Shown here piece after piece: positions 25,083-33,037 of a stretch of DNA of 63,616 nt (positions are counted from its first letter, which is position 1; each line of letters begins with the position of its first letter). The position numbers were made by a program, and so were the translations under genes. The DNA lies in assembly GCA_034933145.1 (NCBI GenBank), contig JAYFOA010000055.1, positions 1 to 63,616 on the forward strand, written 5' to 3'. Below the pieces are notes generated by a model, which saw only the letters and a program-made list of their open reading frames with translations, was not told the DNA's origin and did not search any database. This DNA comes from UBA4644 sp034933145 (GTDB lineage: Bacteria; Bacillota; Clostridia; Oscillospirales; Butyricicoccaceae).

Positions 25083-25374
25083 TTACATTCCGGGGAAAAG
25101 CTTTGAGGTGCTGGGGATGGTGCGCGGCAATGTGGTGCAGTGCAAAAGCTTCGGCAGCGATTTTATGGCGGGGATGAAAAATTTGGTGGGCGGAGAGGTT
25201 TCTGCTTATACCGATATGCTGAATGAAGCGCGCCAGCTGGCCGTCAAGCGCATGGTAGACCAGGCGGAGGAGATGGGCGCGGACGCGATCGTCAATGTCC
25301 GTTATGCTTCCGCATCGGTCATGCAGGGGGCGGCTGAGGTAATCGCCTACGGCACCGCCGTAAAATATGTATAA
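25063..25374 (+). CDS. YbjQ/UPF0145 family protein
   Basis: 103 residues matching the small UPF0145 (DUF74) family, which forms pentameric rings. The conserved elements are GMVRGN near the start, GGEVSAYTDMLNEAR in the middle and GADAIVNVRYAS near the end. Some members have been described as heavy-metal-binding-like, but function is not established. GGAGGAG precedes the ATG. It is the last gene of the MerR cluster. Confidence 0.88.
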   Translation: MLLVNIDYIPGKSFEVLGMVRGNVVQCKSFGSDFMAGMKNLVGGEVSAYTDMLNEARQLAVKRMVDQAEEMGADAIVNVRYASASVMQGAAEVIAYGTAVKYV

Positions 25375-25391
25375 CATTTGGGCCCTTGCAA

Positions 25392-25470
25392 AAGAAATAC
25401 CTCCGTGCAGATGCTGCACGGAGGTATTTCTTTATATAAGATAAGCAATCCGGGCTGCCGGGTTGCTTAT
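25392..25470. terminator. Two bidirectional terminator hairpins
   Basis: The first is a perfect 19-bp stem (25392-25410 with 25414-25432) followed by T-rich sequence on both strands; the second is an ATAAGCAA-type stem at 25441-25470. They separate the convergent MerR cluster and rsmI. Confidence 0.85.
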
Positions 25471-25518
25471 CGCTTTCTTTGGGAAATTACCTGCCTTGCT
25501 TTCCGTATCTCTAACCAA

Positions 25519-26355
25519 TTATTTCCGGCCGAAAGATTCCAGCGCCTGCTGGTACAGCCGGTTCTTGGGCACACTGTGCGTCCGCGATACCTGCTGCACC
25601 GCATCGCGGAGGCTGGCGCCGTCATCCACCAGCGCGCGCACCTCCGCCAGCAGGTCGGGTGGCTGCGCATCCTCCGCCTTTTGTCCGCAGCCGGCGATTA
25701 CCAGCACAAATTCGCCGCGGGGCGGGTTTTCGGAATAAAAACGAACTGCCTCGGACAGCGTGGTGCGCCGGACCTCTTCATGGAGCTTGGTCAGCTCACG
25801 GCAGAGAGCCAGCTCCCGGTCGCCCCAACTTTCCAGCATGTCGGAAAGGGTGCGCAGCAGCTTATGCGGCGCCTCGTAAAAAACCATGGTACGGGGTTCC
25901 TCTTTGACAGAGGCCAGGTGCTCCCGCCGGCTTTTCGGCGCGGTGGAGAGAAACCCCTCAAAGGTAAAACGCCCGCATTCCATACCGGAGACCGACAGGG
26001 CCGTCGCCGCGGCACAGCAGCCGGGCACGGCAACAACCTCAATACCTTCCGCAGCACAAAGGGCCACCAGGTCGGTACCGGGATCGGAAATGGCAGGTGT
26101 GCCCGCATCGGTGATGAGGGCGCAGTTTTCACCAGCCTGCAGGCGGGCGGCAATCTGCTCGCCCTTTTGCCGGCGGTTATGCTCAAAATAGCTGATCTGG
26201 GGAGTATGGATATCAAATTTATTCAGTAATTTTACGCCTACCCGCGTATCTTCCGCTGCGATAAAATCCACATGCTGCAGCGTCTCGATCGCACGGGGGG
26301 AAAAATCGGACAGGTTTCCTATAGGGGTTGCCACCACATACAGTTTTCCGCTCAT
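25519..26355 (-). CDS. rsmI: 16S rRNA (cytidine(1402)-2'-O)-methyltransferase
   Basis: 278 residues, the normal length for RsmI. Signatures are the N-terminal VATPIGNLSD, AAEDTRVG, DAGTPAISDPG and the FYEAPHKLL segment of the tetrapyrrole-methylase fold. It 2'-O-methylates C1402 in the ribosomal decoding centre. GGAGG lies six bases upstream. The ATG overlaps the stop of the trmN6-like gene, an arrangement also seen in Bacillus (yabB next to rsmI). Confidence 0.95.
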   Translation of the reverse strand: MSGKLYVVATPIGNLSDFSPRAIETLQHVDFIAAEDTRVGVKLLNKFDIHTPQISYFEHNRRQKGEQIAARLQAGENCALITDAGTPAISDPGTDLVALCAAEGIEVVAVPGCCAAATALSVSGMECGRFTFEGFLSTAPKSRREHLASVKEEPRTMVFYEAPHKLLRTLSDMLESWGDRELALCRELTKLHEEVRRTTLSEAVRFYSENPPRGEFVLVIAGCGQKAEDAQPPDLLAEVRALVDDGASLRDAVQQVSRTHSVPKNRLYQQALESFGRK

Positions 26356-27035
26356 TTTGTTCCTCCGTAGATGGCTTTCAGCTCACTTGTCGGCACCCCG
26401 CTGCGAGTTTTCAAAGCCAGCGGTTTCAGCCAGCGCATTCCGGGCTTTCCCCCTTTTTTGCCTTCCAGCAGCAGCAGGCAGGGAGGCGTTCCCGTTTGCT
26501 GTATCACCGGACGCAGGCGCTTTGGCTCCACCCCCACACTTCGAAGGGCACACAGCCAGTCCGGCAGCCGCTCCGGCGGGCAGCAGAGGCAGAAGCGGCC
26601 GCCGTTCTGCAGGGCGCGTGCAGCGGCGCGGCAAAGCGTTTCCGCCATATCCGCCCCCGCTGTCCGCGCCAGCCGATGCTTTCCTGCCGGTCCGGCAGAG
26701 GCTGGGAAATAGGGGGGGTTGGCCACGCAGAGTACGTAGCGTTCAACCCGGTCCCGGGGGAGGTCCCGCCAGTCACAGGTCAGGACATTACCGGGGACCG
26801 CGCAGCGCAGGTAGTTTTCCCGTGCGGCGGCGGCGGCCTTCTCCGAGAGCTCCAGCCCATCAACCGTGCAGTCTGCCCATTCCCGTAAAAGGATGCCGAG
26901 ATACCCCTGGCCGACCCCCAGATCCAGCACCCGTGTCCCGTTCTTCGGTACGGAAAAATACGCCAGCAGGACGCTGTCCTGCGTGAGCGGGAACAGCGCG
27001 GGATTTTGCAGGACCTCTCGGCCGCAGAGGATCAT
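26352..27035 (-). CDS. tRNA1(Val) (adenine(37)-N6)-methyltransferase-like protein
   Basis: 227 residues. A class I methyltransferase with the SAM-binding LDLGVGQGYLG near residue 39 and the adenine N6 catalytic motif NPPY near 108. In B. subtilis the homologous yabB lies next to rsmI, as here, and E. coli TrmN6 methylates A37 of tRNA1(Val). The specificity here is inferred from family and neighbour. It overlaps genes on both sides by four bases. Confidence 0.85.
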   Translation of the reverse strand: MILCGREVLQNPALFPLTQDSVLLAYFSVPKNGTRVLDLGVGQGYLGILLREWADCTVDGLELSEKAAAAARENYLRCAVPGNVLTCDWRDLPRDRVERYVLCVANPPYFPASAGPAGKHRLARTAGADMAETLCRAAARALQNGGRFCLCCPPERLPDWLCALRSVGVEPKRLRPVIQQTGTPPCLLLLEGKKGGKPGMRWLKPLALKTRSGVPTSELKAIYGGTK

Positions 27036-28174
27036 GTAAAACTATCGAGTACCGCCGCGCCGACACAGCGCATGCCGGTCTTCAGCGAATCAATTTCAAC
27101 ATATTCGCCGCGCGTATGCGCGCCGCGGCCGGAATAGCCGCCGAAGCAGGCGGCGGGAATGCCCATGGAATACGGAATGTTGCAGTCGGTAGAGCCGCTT
27201 TCCAACGTCGGCCTGTGGCCGGTCTCCCGTTCGAGCAGATCGCTCAGCCCGGTGCACAGGGCGTTAAGCGCGGCAGGATCGACGTCGCCCATGCAAGGAC
27301 GCTGACCGACGATCTCCGTCGTAATCTCATACCCTTTGGCTTTGTATTCCTCAATGATTCGGCGGAAGGAGGCATCCATAAAGTCCAGGCTGACCTTTTG
27401 GTCGGAGCGGTATTCGTAAAGGATTCCCGCCTCCTGCGCAATGGTATTGACCGAGGTACCGCCCTGGATCGTTCCCACATTATAGGTGGTGCGGCAATTG
27501 TTGTGGGGAACCTGCTGCCGGTAGAGATCGCAGATGATCTCCGACATGCGGGCGATGGCATTGGGGTTGCCGAACCGGGCGTAGGAGTGCCCGCCCTCGG
27601 TACGGAGGGTGATCTTCCAGCGCATGGAGCCTACGGCGCGGTTCACGATGCCGTCCATGCCGCCGTCAAAGGAGAGCATGCGGCGGACAGCGTTTCCATA
27701 CCGCTTCATAATCGCTTTGCTGCCCTTGAGGTCACCAAGCCCCTCTTCACCGCTGTTGAAGACGATAAGGGCGCTGCCGTTCTTCGGCTGCAGACCGTTT
27801 TTCAAAATATACTCTGCCCAGAGCATCAGCTCCGCTGCGTTGGCGGTGTCGTCGCCGACGCCCGGGGCACAGATGCACCCGTTCTCGATATGAACGGGGA
27901 TCGGGTCCGTATCGGGGAATACCGTATCCGTATGCGCCATCATCAGATCACAGCCGGCTTCCGGCGTGCCCAGCGGCAGCACTACGTTGAGGGCCTCATC
28001 GATGAACACGCCCTTGGCACCGCGGGTTTCCAGCCATTCTTTGATAAAAGCGGCCCGCTTTTCTTCGTGATTTGACGGCGCGGGGATGGCGGTGAGCTGC
28101 ATAATCAGCGACACCAGACGCTCTTGATTTTCCGCGGCGTAATGCGCCGCATTTTCGGAAAGGGGAAAGTTCAT
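27032..28174 (-). CDS. M20 family metallopeptidase (peptidase T-like)
   Basis: 380 residues. Di-zinc ligands can be placed in MAHTDTVFP, GVGDDTA, NSGEEGLG and SFDGGMD, plus the C-terminal GAHTRGEYVE; the middle insert (about 200-310) is the dimerisation domain. M20 enzymes remove N-terminal residues from di- or tripeptides or deacylate amino acids in the cytosol. The combination looks closest to tripeptidase/PepT-like members. It leads the three-gene unit with trmN6-like and rsmI. Confidence 0.88.
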   Translation of the reverse strand: MNFPLSENAAHYAAENQERLVSLIMQLTAIPAPSNHEEKRAAFIKEWLETRGAKGVFIDEALNVVLPLGTPEAGCDLMMAHTDTVFPDTDPIPVHIENGCICAPGVGDDTANAAELMLWAEYILKNGLQPKNGSALIVFNSGEEGLGDLKGSKAIMKRYGNAVRRMLSFDGGMDGIVNRAVGSMRWKITLRTEGGHSYARFGNPNAIARMSEIICDLYRQQVPHNNCRTTYNVGTIQGGTSVNTIAQEAGILYEYRSDQKVSLDFMDASFRRIIEEYKAKGYEITTEIVGQRPCMGDVDPAALNALCTGLSDLLERETGHRPTLESGSTDCNIPYSMGIPAACFGGYSGRGAHTRGEYVEIDSLKTGMRCVGAAVLDSFT

Positions 28175-28234
28175 GAATCCGTCCTCCTGTGTATCATTTT
28201 GACAGCTTCAGTATAACCGATTGGCGGTGCAAAG

Positions 28235-28272
28235 TAAAGAAAGACCGCCGGAGCCAAAGGCTGCTCGGCGGT
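28235..28272 (-). terminator. Rho-independent terminator of the 53-aa gene
   Basis: On the minus strand, ACCGCCG pairs with CGGCGGT (28272-28244), with AGCC/GGCT inside, followed by TCTTTCTTT. It lies about 40 bases after the short gene at 28311. Confidence 0.65.
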
Positions 28273-28310
28273 ATACTTGTCCAGGGTCATGCGGTACATA
28301 TGTAAATGAA

Positions 28311-28472
28311 TCACATCTTTATCTCTGGTTTTAGCGCGCGGCAGTGAAAATCTACGCGCCGGGACAGTCGCAGAAGACGCGGTGAGCTCAGACTTTCGCC
28401 GGCCCGAAGGAGGGCATTGCCCTTCCGCTGCAGCCGGCAGATCATCTGAAAATGATAACGATTTTTCAGCAT
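28311..28472 (-). CDS. Short basic protein of unknown function (53 aa)
   Basis: A 53-codon gene with an ideal AAAGGAG site seven bases before its ATG and its own terminator downstream. The product is strongly basic (many Arg, several His) with two cysteines, and carries an SSPRLLRLSRR segment. A TATGAT -10-like hexamer lies about 60 bases upstream on this strand. I recognise no family; nucleic-acid or membrane binding would fit its charge but is a guess. The rest of the 28175-28602 interval shows nothing else. Confidence 0.5.
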   Translation of the reverse strand: MLKNRYHFQMICRLQRKGNALLRAGESLSSPRLLRLSRRVDFHCRALKPEIKM

Positions 28473-28602
28473 AGCTTACTCCTTTCAACTTCCGGATGAT
28501 TACGGAGTGTTTTGCTCTTTGCGCTTAAATCATAGCAAAAGGGAAGTAAAAAATAAGTCGAAGGCCGTCGGGAAATACTGAGAGTTATCAGAAAATTTAC
28601 AA

Positions 28603-28651
28603 TTGACAGACTGCGCGAGTAATGTTATAACTGTGCTAGTACAGATAGTAC
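28603..28651 (+). promoter_or_regulatory. Promoter and GntR operator of the ABC-amidase-VanZ operon
   Basis: TTGACA (28603-28608), 17 bases, TATAAC (28626-28631). Just downstream GTACAGATAGTAC (28639-28651) has two GTAC half sites around AGATA and sits on the transcription start, a good candidate operator for the YtrA-type repressor encoded next. Confidence 0.75.
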
Positions 28652-28672
28652 ATTGAACGGAGGTGCGGCGGT

Positions 28673-29035
28673 GTGTTTCAATTAAATTATCGGGATTCCG
28701 CGCCGATCTATCGCCAGATCTGCGATAATCTGCGGCGGCTGATCCTGTCCGGCGCTTTGCCGGAAGGGGAACGGGTGCCCAGTGTCCGTGAGCTGGCAAG
28801 CCAGCTGGCAATCAATCCGAATACGATCCAGCGGGCCTACCACACGCTGGAGGCAGAAGGATATCTTGTTTCTCTGCCGGCTAAGGGGAGTTTTGCCGCA
28901 AAGCCGGCGGAAGCGGGCACACGGCGGAGTGAACTGTGGCGCACATTGGATGAAGTCGTGCGTGAACTTCGGCTGCTGGGCGTCTCGGAGGAAGCGGTAA
29001 TTGCGCATTTAAAGGGGGAAAAGCAGGATGATTGA
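28673..29035 (+). CDS. GntR family regulator (YtrA type)
   Basis: 120 residues starting at a GTG with GGAGGTG seven bases upstream. The winged-helix GntR head (APIYRQICDNLRRLI, VPSVRELASQLAINPNTIQRAY) is followed by a short helical tail of about 45 residues, the layout of the YtrA subfamily. These repressors control adjacent ABC transporters in response to cell-envelope antibiotics or nutrients. It overlaps the ABC ATPase gene by eight bases. Confidence 0.9.
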   Translation: MFQLNYRDSAPIYRQICDNLRRLILSGALPEGERVPSVRELASQLAINPNTIQRAYHTLEAEGYLVSLPAKGSFAAKPAEAGTRRSELWRTLDEVVRELRLLGVSEEAVIAHLKGEKQDD

Positions 29036-29912
29036 GGTAAAAGACGCCGTCAAACGCTTTGACGGATTTGCCGCGCTGGACGGAGCGTGTCTGCGCGCCG
29101 ATATGGGCAGCGTTTACGGCCTGGTCGGCCCCAACGGCGCGGGCAAATCCACCCTGCTGCGGGTGCTGGCCGGCGTATGTCGGCCGGATGCCGGGGATGT
29201 ACTGCTCGACGGACAGCCAGTCTATGAATCCCCCGCGGTCAAACAGCGCGTGGCTTTCATCCCTGACGAACTGTACTATTTCGTCTCTGCCACAACGGCG
29301 GATATGCGTCGGTTTTACAAGGGAATTTATCCGAAATTTGATGATCAGCGCTATGCGCGGCTGGGAGAAGTGTTCGCACTGGATGAACGGCAGCCCATCC
29401 GCAGGATGAGCCGCGGGATGCAGAAGCAGGCGGCCTTCCGTCTTGCGCTTTCTCTGCGTCCGGAGGTGCTTTTGCTGGATGAACCGGTAGATGGGTTGGA
29501 TCCGGTGATGCGGCGGCAGCTCTGGAGTATTTTGATGGCCGATGTCACGGAAAACGGGACCACTGTGCTGGTGTCCTCCCATAACCTGCGGGAGCTGGAA
29601 GATGTCTGTGATCGGATCGGTGTTTTGCATCGTGGTAAGATGCTGCTGGAACGGGATCTTGCGCAGCTTCAGGACGGCATATGCAAACTGCAGTATGTGG
29701 GAGAGGTACTGCCGGATGGCCTTCCGGTGCTTCATACTTCCGCTTCCGGAAAGGTCCGGACCCTGATCGTACGCGGAAACGCGGATGCTGTGTCCGCGGC
29801 GGCGGAGCAGGCAAAGCCGGTCTTTTACGATGTGCTTCCGCTGACACTGGAAGAAATCTTCATCTATGAACTGGGAGGAGAAGACTATGCAGTCCGCGAC
29901 ATCGTTGTTTAA
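29028..29912 (+). CDS. ABC transporter ATP-binding protein
   Basis: 294 residues. Walker A is GPNGAGKST near residue 34, the signature is a divergent SRGMQKQ, Walker B is LLLDEPVDGLDP, and a switch histidine follows in VSSHN. The C-terminal 80 residues form the extension seen in ABC-2 type exporters. With the next gene it forms a two-component exporter. The frame overlaps both neighbours. Confidence 0.92.
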   Translation: MIEVKDAVKRFDGFAALDGACLRADMGSVYGLVGPNGAGKSTLLRVLAGVCRPDAGDVLLDGQPVYESPAVKQRVAFIPDELYYFVSATTADMRRFYKGIYPKFDDQRYARLGEVFALDERQPIRRMSRGMQKQAAFRLALSLRPEVLLLDEPVDGLDPVMRRQLWSILMADVTENGTTVLVSSHNLRELEDVCDRIGVLHRGKMLLERDLAQLQDGICKLQYVGEVLPDGLPVLHTSASGKVRTLIVRGNADAVSAAAEQAKPVFYDVLPLTLEEIFIYELGGEDYAVRDIVV

Positions 29913-31575
29913 CTCCGCCGTGGGACGGAAATCCGTTTCCCGCTATTGGCCGGTCTGGGGCGTCTATCTGGCTGCATGGCTGCTGCTTTTGCCATCTACG
30001 CTGCATATACGGCAGGAATATCTGCCCCAGGATATTGCCGCGCACTGCGACAGCGTTATGCTTACCTTTACGCAGGGGGTCGCCGCGGTGATGACGGCGT
30101 TGTTTGCCATCTTTGCGGCCATGGCGGTATGGTCATATCTGATGAATCCACGCGCCGCGGTGTTTTACCATGCGCTGCCCGTTCGGCGGGAAGGATTGTT
30201 CGTGACACAATATCTGACCGGACTTAGCTTTCTGGTCGTCCCCGCCTGCATAACGGCGTTGGCAGCCTATCTGATGGAGATTGGCATGGGGTATTCTGCC
30301 GGCGGCGGACTGGTGCTTCAATGGCTGGCTGCCACCCTGATGATGAGCTTCTTTTTCTTCAGCCTGGCGACGCTCTGCGCCTTTCTCACCGGACATCCGG
30401 TGGCGCTGCCGATTCTTTATGTCCTCTTGAACTTTGCTGTCATTGTGGTAGAATACTTGTTGCGCTATGCCTGCAGCCTGTTCCTTCGAGGCGTCGAAGT
30501 CGGTGGCCCCCGGCTTGATGCTCTTTCCCCGCTGGTAGAGCTGCTCCGGTATAGAGCCGTTTTGGACGATGGACAGATGTATTCCGGGTTTCCCTATCTC
30601 GGCTGGCTGGTGCTGGCCGGCGTGGTATTGACGGTCTGTACGCTGCTGCTTTGTCGTCGCCGGCAGACCGAAAGCGCCGGTGATGTGATCGCCGTACATA
30701 CGTTACGCCCGGTATTTAAGTATGTCTTTGCACTCGGCTGTGCCGTGGTGCTTGGCAGCATTTTCTTTATCCTGATAAACGAAACCGAATCAAAACTGCT
30801 GTATATTTTTTGCCTGATGGCCGGCGGGGCTATCGGCTATCTGGCCGCGGAAATGATGCTTCGAAAGCGGTTCCGCGTACTGCGGCGAAGCTGGAAAGGA
30901 CTTTGCATTTTGCTCGTCGCTGTGCTTGCCCTGTCTTTGAGCGTGGCCTGTGATCTGTTCGGTGTGGAAAGATGGGTACCGGACGTATCCTCCGTTAAAT
31001 CGGTCACGCTGAACGACAATATGTTTACCGACCCGGACACTGTGGCGCGGGTTACGGCGCTGCACCGAATGATCCTGAGCAATTCAGATGGGGAAGACCG
31101 TGAGAGCGGGGGATGGATTAATCTGATCTATCAGATGGACGACGGAAGGACCGTTTCTCGCAGCTACGATTTGCCGGGCGTGCAGAGTGATCTTGCAGAT
31201 GTCCGGACGCCGCTCGGGCTTTGTGCCGCAATTCTGAACGATGAAGGGGCCATTCTGGCGCGTACGCTGCCGCCGGAGGGCGCAAGAGTGCAATATATTA
31301 ATTTAGACATAAGCGGCGAAAGAGAGCAGCGTTCTTCGGTGACGATTTCCACCCAGGATTATGAGGCGATGTTTACCGCCATCCGGGCCGATGCGGCCTG
31401 CGGCACGCTGGACGACTGGAGCGGGTATAACCAGATTTCCAGCCCGGTCGGGTCGATCAATATGCGGTGGTATTATACCACGGACACCATGTCCGGCTAT
31501 TGCGTGTACGACGTATATCCGGATGATTTGAATCTGCTGGAATTTCTGCAGAAATACGGTTACTGGGAGCGTTGA
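29887..31575 (+). CDS. ABC-2 type membrane permease with large extracytoplasmic domain
   Basis: 562 residues from the ATG at 29887, chosen because GGGAGGAG lies just upstream. It has six or seven membrane helices up to about residue 360, then a roughly 200-residue hydrophilic C-terminal region that should lie outside the membrane (ESGGWINLIYQMDDG, WYYTTDTMSGY). That large outer domain is similar in layout to permeases involved in antimicrobial peptide sensing or resistance. Substrate is unknown. The next gene starts one base after its stop. Confidence 0.82.
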   Translation: MQSATSLFNSAVGRKSVSRYWPVWGVYLAAWLLLLPSTLHIRQEYLPQDIAAHCDSVMLTFTQGVAAVMTALFAIFAAMAVWSYLMNPRAAVFYHALPVRREGLFVTQYLTGLSFLVVPACITALAAYLMEIGMGYSAGGGLVLQWLAATLMMSFFFFSLATLCAFLTGHPVALPILYVLLNFAVIVVEYLLRYACSLFLRGVEVGGPRLDALSPLVELLRYRAVLDDGQMYSGFPYLGWLVLAGVVLTVCTLLLCRRRQTESAGDVIAVHTLRPVFKYVFALGCAVVLGSIFFILINETESKLLYIFCLMAGGAIGYLAAEMMLRKRFRVLRRSWKGLCILLVAVLALSLSVACDLFGVERWVPDVSSVKSVTLNDNMFTDPDTVARVTALHRMILSNSDGEDRESGGWINLIYQMDDGRTVSRSYDLPGVQSDLADVRTPLGLCAAILNDEGAILARTLPPEGARVQYINLDISGEREQRSSVTISTQDYEAMFTAIRADAACGTLDDWSGYNQISSPVGSINMRWYYTTDTMSGYCVYDVYPDDLNLLEFLQKYGYWER

Positions 31576-31576
31576 C

Positions 31577-32230
31577 ATGAACAGTCGCAAACTTTTTCTC
31601 TTATTGGTTCCCATTGTGCTGGCCGCCGTTGTGCTGACGCTGATCTTGCGTCCGTGGGACACTGGGAACGCCGGCCCGGCGGTGATTTGCCTGGACCCCG
31701 GACATGGCGGGACAGCCGCCGGCGCGGAATATGACGGACGTTTGGAAAAGGACGATAATCTGCGGCTGGCACTTCGCGTCCGGGATCTGTTGGAGGATTC
31801 CGGCAGTGAGCTGGCCATGGTGATGACACGGACGGACGATTCTGATGTAGAACTTCAGAAGCGCTGTGATATTGCATCCGATGCCGGCGCGACCTTGTTT
31901 GTCTCCCTGCACCGCAACAGCGGCGGGGGTGAGGGCGTAGAAACCTGGACTATGGCAAAGCCGGAGAAGGCGGATACCGCGCTGGCAAAGGCAATTCATA
32001 AGCGTCTGGCGGATGCCGGCGTTTCCTCTGACCGGGGCGTGCGTTCCGGGACGGCCGCCAATTCGGACACCAGCTACTATGTACTTGCGAATACATCGGA
32101 CATCCCTTCCTGCCTGGTTGAGGTAGGCTTTATCGACAGCTCGGGGGATAACGCACTGTTTGATGAAAATTTTGAGGCATATGCCGCCGCCATTGCCGAT
32201 GGGATTTTGGAGGCGGCGGGACTAAAATGA
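31577..32230 (+). CDS. N-acetylmuramoyl-L-alanine amidase (Amidase_3)
   Basis: 217 residues: one N-terminal membrane anchor (about 5-25) and an extracellular zinc amidase domain. Zinc ligands fit the histidine of DPGHGG, the glutamate that follows in GRLEKDDN, the histidine of SLHRNS, and the catalytic glutamate of VEVGFI. It hydrolyses the bond between MurNAc and the stem peptide. No cell-wall binding repeats are present. It is co-transcribed with an ABC exporter and VanZ. Confidence 0.9.
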   Translation: MNSRKLFLLLVPIVLAAVVLTLILRPWDTGNAGPAVICLDPGHGGTAAGAEYDGRLEKDDNLRLALRVRDLLEDSGSELAMVMTRTDDSDVELQKRCDIASDAGATLFVSLHRNSGGGEGVETWTMAKPEKADTALAKAIHKRLADAGVSSDRGVRSGTAANSDTSYYVLANTSDIPSCLVEVGFIDSSGDNALFDENFEAYAAAIADGILEAAGLK

Positions 32231-32781
32231 GCGGCGCGCTGGCATATCTGTGGGATATGCTTCCGATGATGCTGGCAGCGTTGCCCCTATGGGCCGCCAT
32301 GCGCGGTGTATTCCTGCGGCGGAAGAAACGGCCATTTCGCCCGGGACGGGAACTGGTGATGGCGGCGCTTATCCTGTGGTGCGCGGGCCTTGCCGGCCAG
32401 ACCCTTCTGCCTGATGCGGGCCATTTTGCTGCGTGGGGCGATTTACAGCTGCAGAACGTGGCGCTGCGGGTCAATTTGATTCCATTCCACACGATCCGTG
32501 CGTATATTGCGCACGGGAACGCAACGCTCGCCTTGGTCAATCTCGTCGGGAATGTGGTTGTTTTTATTCCGCTTGGGCTGCTTCCGCCATTGTTGTGGGA
32601 ACGGTGGAGAAATTTTCGCGGCGTGTTGCTGCCGGTGCTATGCTCCCTGGGTGTGGAGCTGACACAGATTTTCACAGGCCGCAGTGTGGACGTGGATGAT
32701 CTGATACTGAATACCCTGGGCGGCCTTTTCGGCTGGCTTCTGGCCTTGGCAGTTTTAAACCGTCACAAAGTGCGATGGTAA
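32227..32781 (+). CDS. VanZ family protein
   Basis: 184 residues, four or five membrane helices and the VanZ signature NLIPFHT followed by NLVGNVVVFIPLG and the SxGVELTQIFTGRSVDVDD segment. VanZ confers low-level teicoplanin resistance in enterococci; most homologues have an uncharacterised envelope role. It overlaps the amidase stop (ATGA) and ends the operon before a strong terminator. Confidence 0.88.
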   Translation: MSGALAYLWDMLPMMLAALPLWAAMRGVFLRRKKRPFRPGRELVMAALILWCAGLAGQTLLPDAGHFAAWGDLQLQNVALRVNLIPFHTIRAYIAHGNATLALVNLVGNVVVFIPLGLLPPLLWERWRNFRGVLLPVLCSLGVELTQIFTGRSVDVDDLILNTLGGLFGWLLALAVLNRHKVRW

Positions 32782-32794
32782 TATTATTATAGAT

Positions 32795-32827
32795 AAAAAC
32801 ACAGCGTCAATTGACGCTGTGTTTTTT
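32795..32827. terminator. Bidirectional terminator
   Basis: A palindromic 15-bp stem centred on AATT with A tract before and T tract after, so it works in both directions. It closes the VanZ operon and could also end transcripts from the minus strand. Confidence 0.88.
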
Positions 32828-32839
32828 AATAGGATAGGG

Positions 32840-32999
32840 AATTGTAGCAGACTGCTGCCGAAGAAAGGTTAAATCCAGCCGACGCTCTGTGGGGCAGAGG
32901 CCGGCCCGGCCTGGCGGTTACGTACCGCCGTTTCCTTTCATGATTGCATTTAGATAGGCCCGGTCAAGCCAGCCCTCCACGAAATAATGTAGGGGATCG
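32840..32999 (-). ncRNA. Candidate structured RNA or structured 3' region
   Basis: Between two convergent genes lies a GC-rich stretch with clear hairpins on the minus strand: GGCGGT/ACCGCC, CTCTG/CAGAG and AGCAG/CTGCT, and no reading frame. On that strand it runs directly into the terminator at 32795. I cannot match it to a known RNA class, and I find no convincing promoter, so it might be the structured 3' end of the MATE transcript. Confidence 0.25.
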
Positions 33000-33037
33000 T
33001 TGTCAAGGGGAAATTTAACAAACCAATTGGCTTAAAA

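Noticed and set aside
28171..28488. 105-codon minus-strand frame between the M20 peptidase and GntR genes
   Set aside because: The AAAGGAG site in this region serves a different frame (28311-28472), and the 105-codon frame would run through that gene's terminator.
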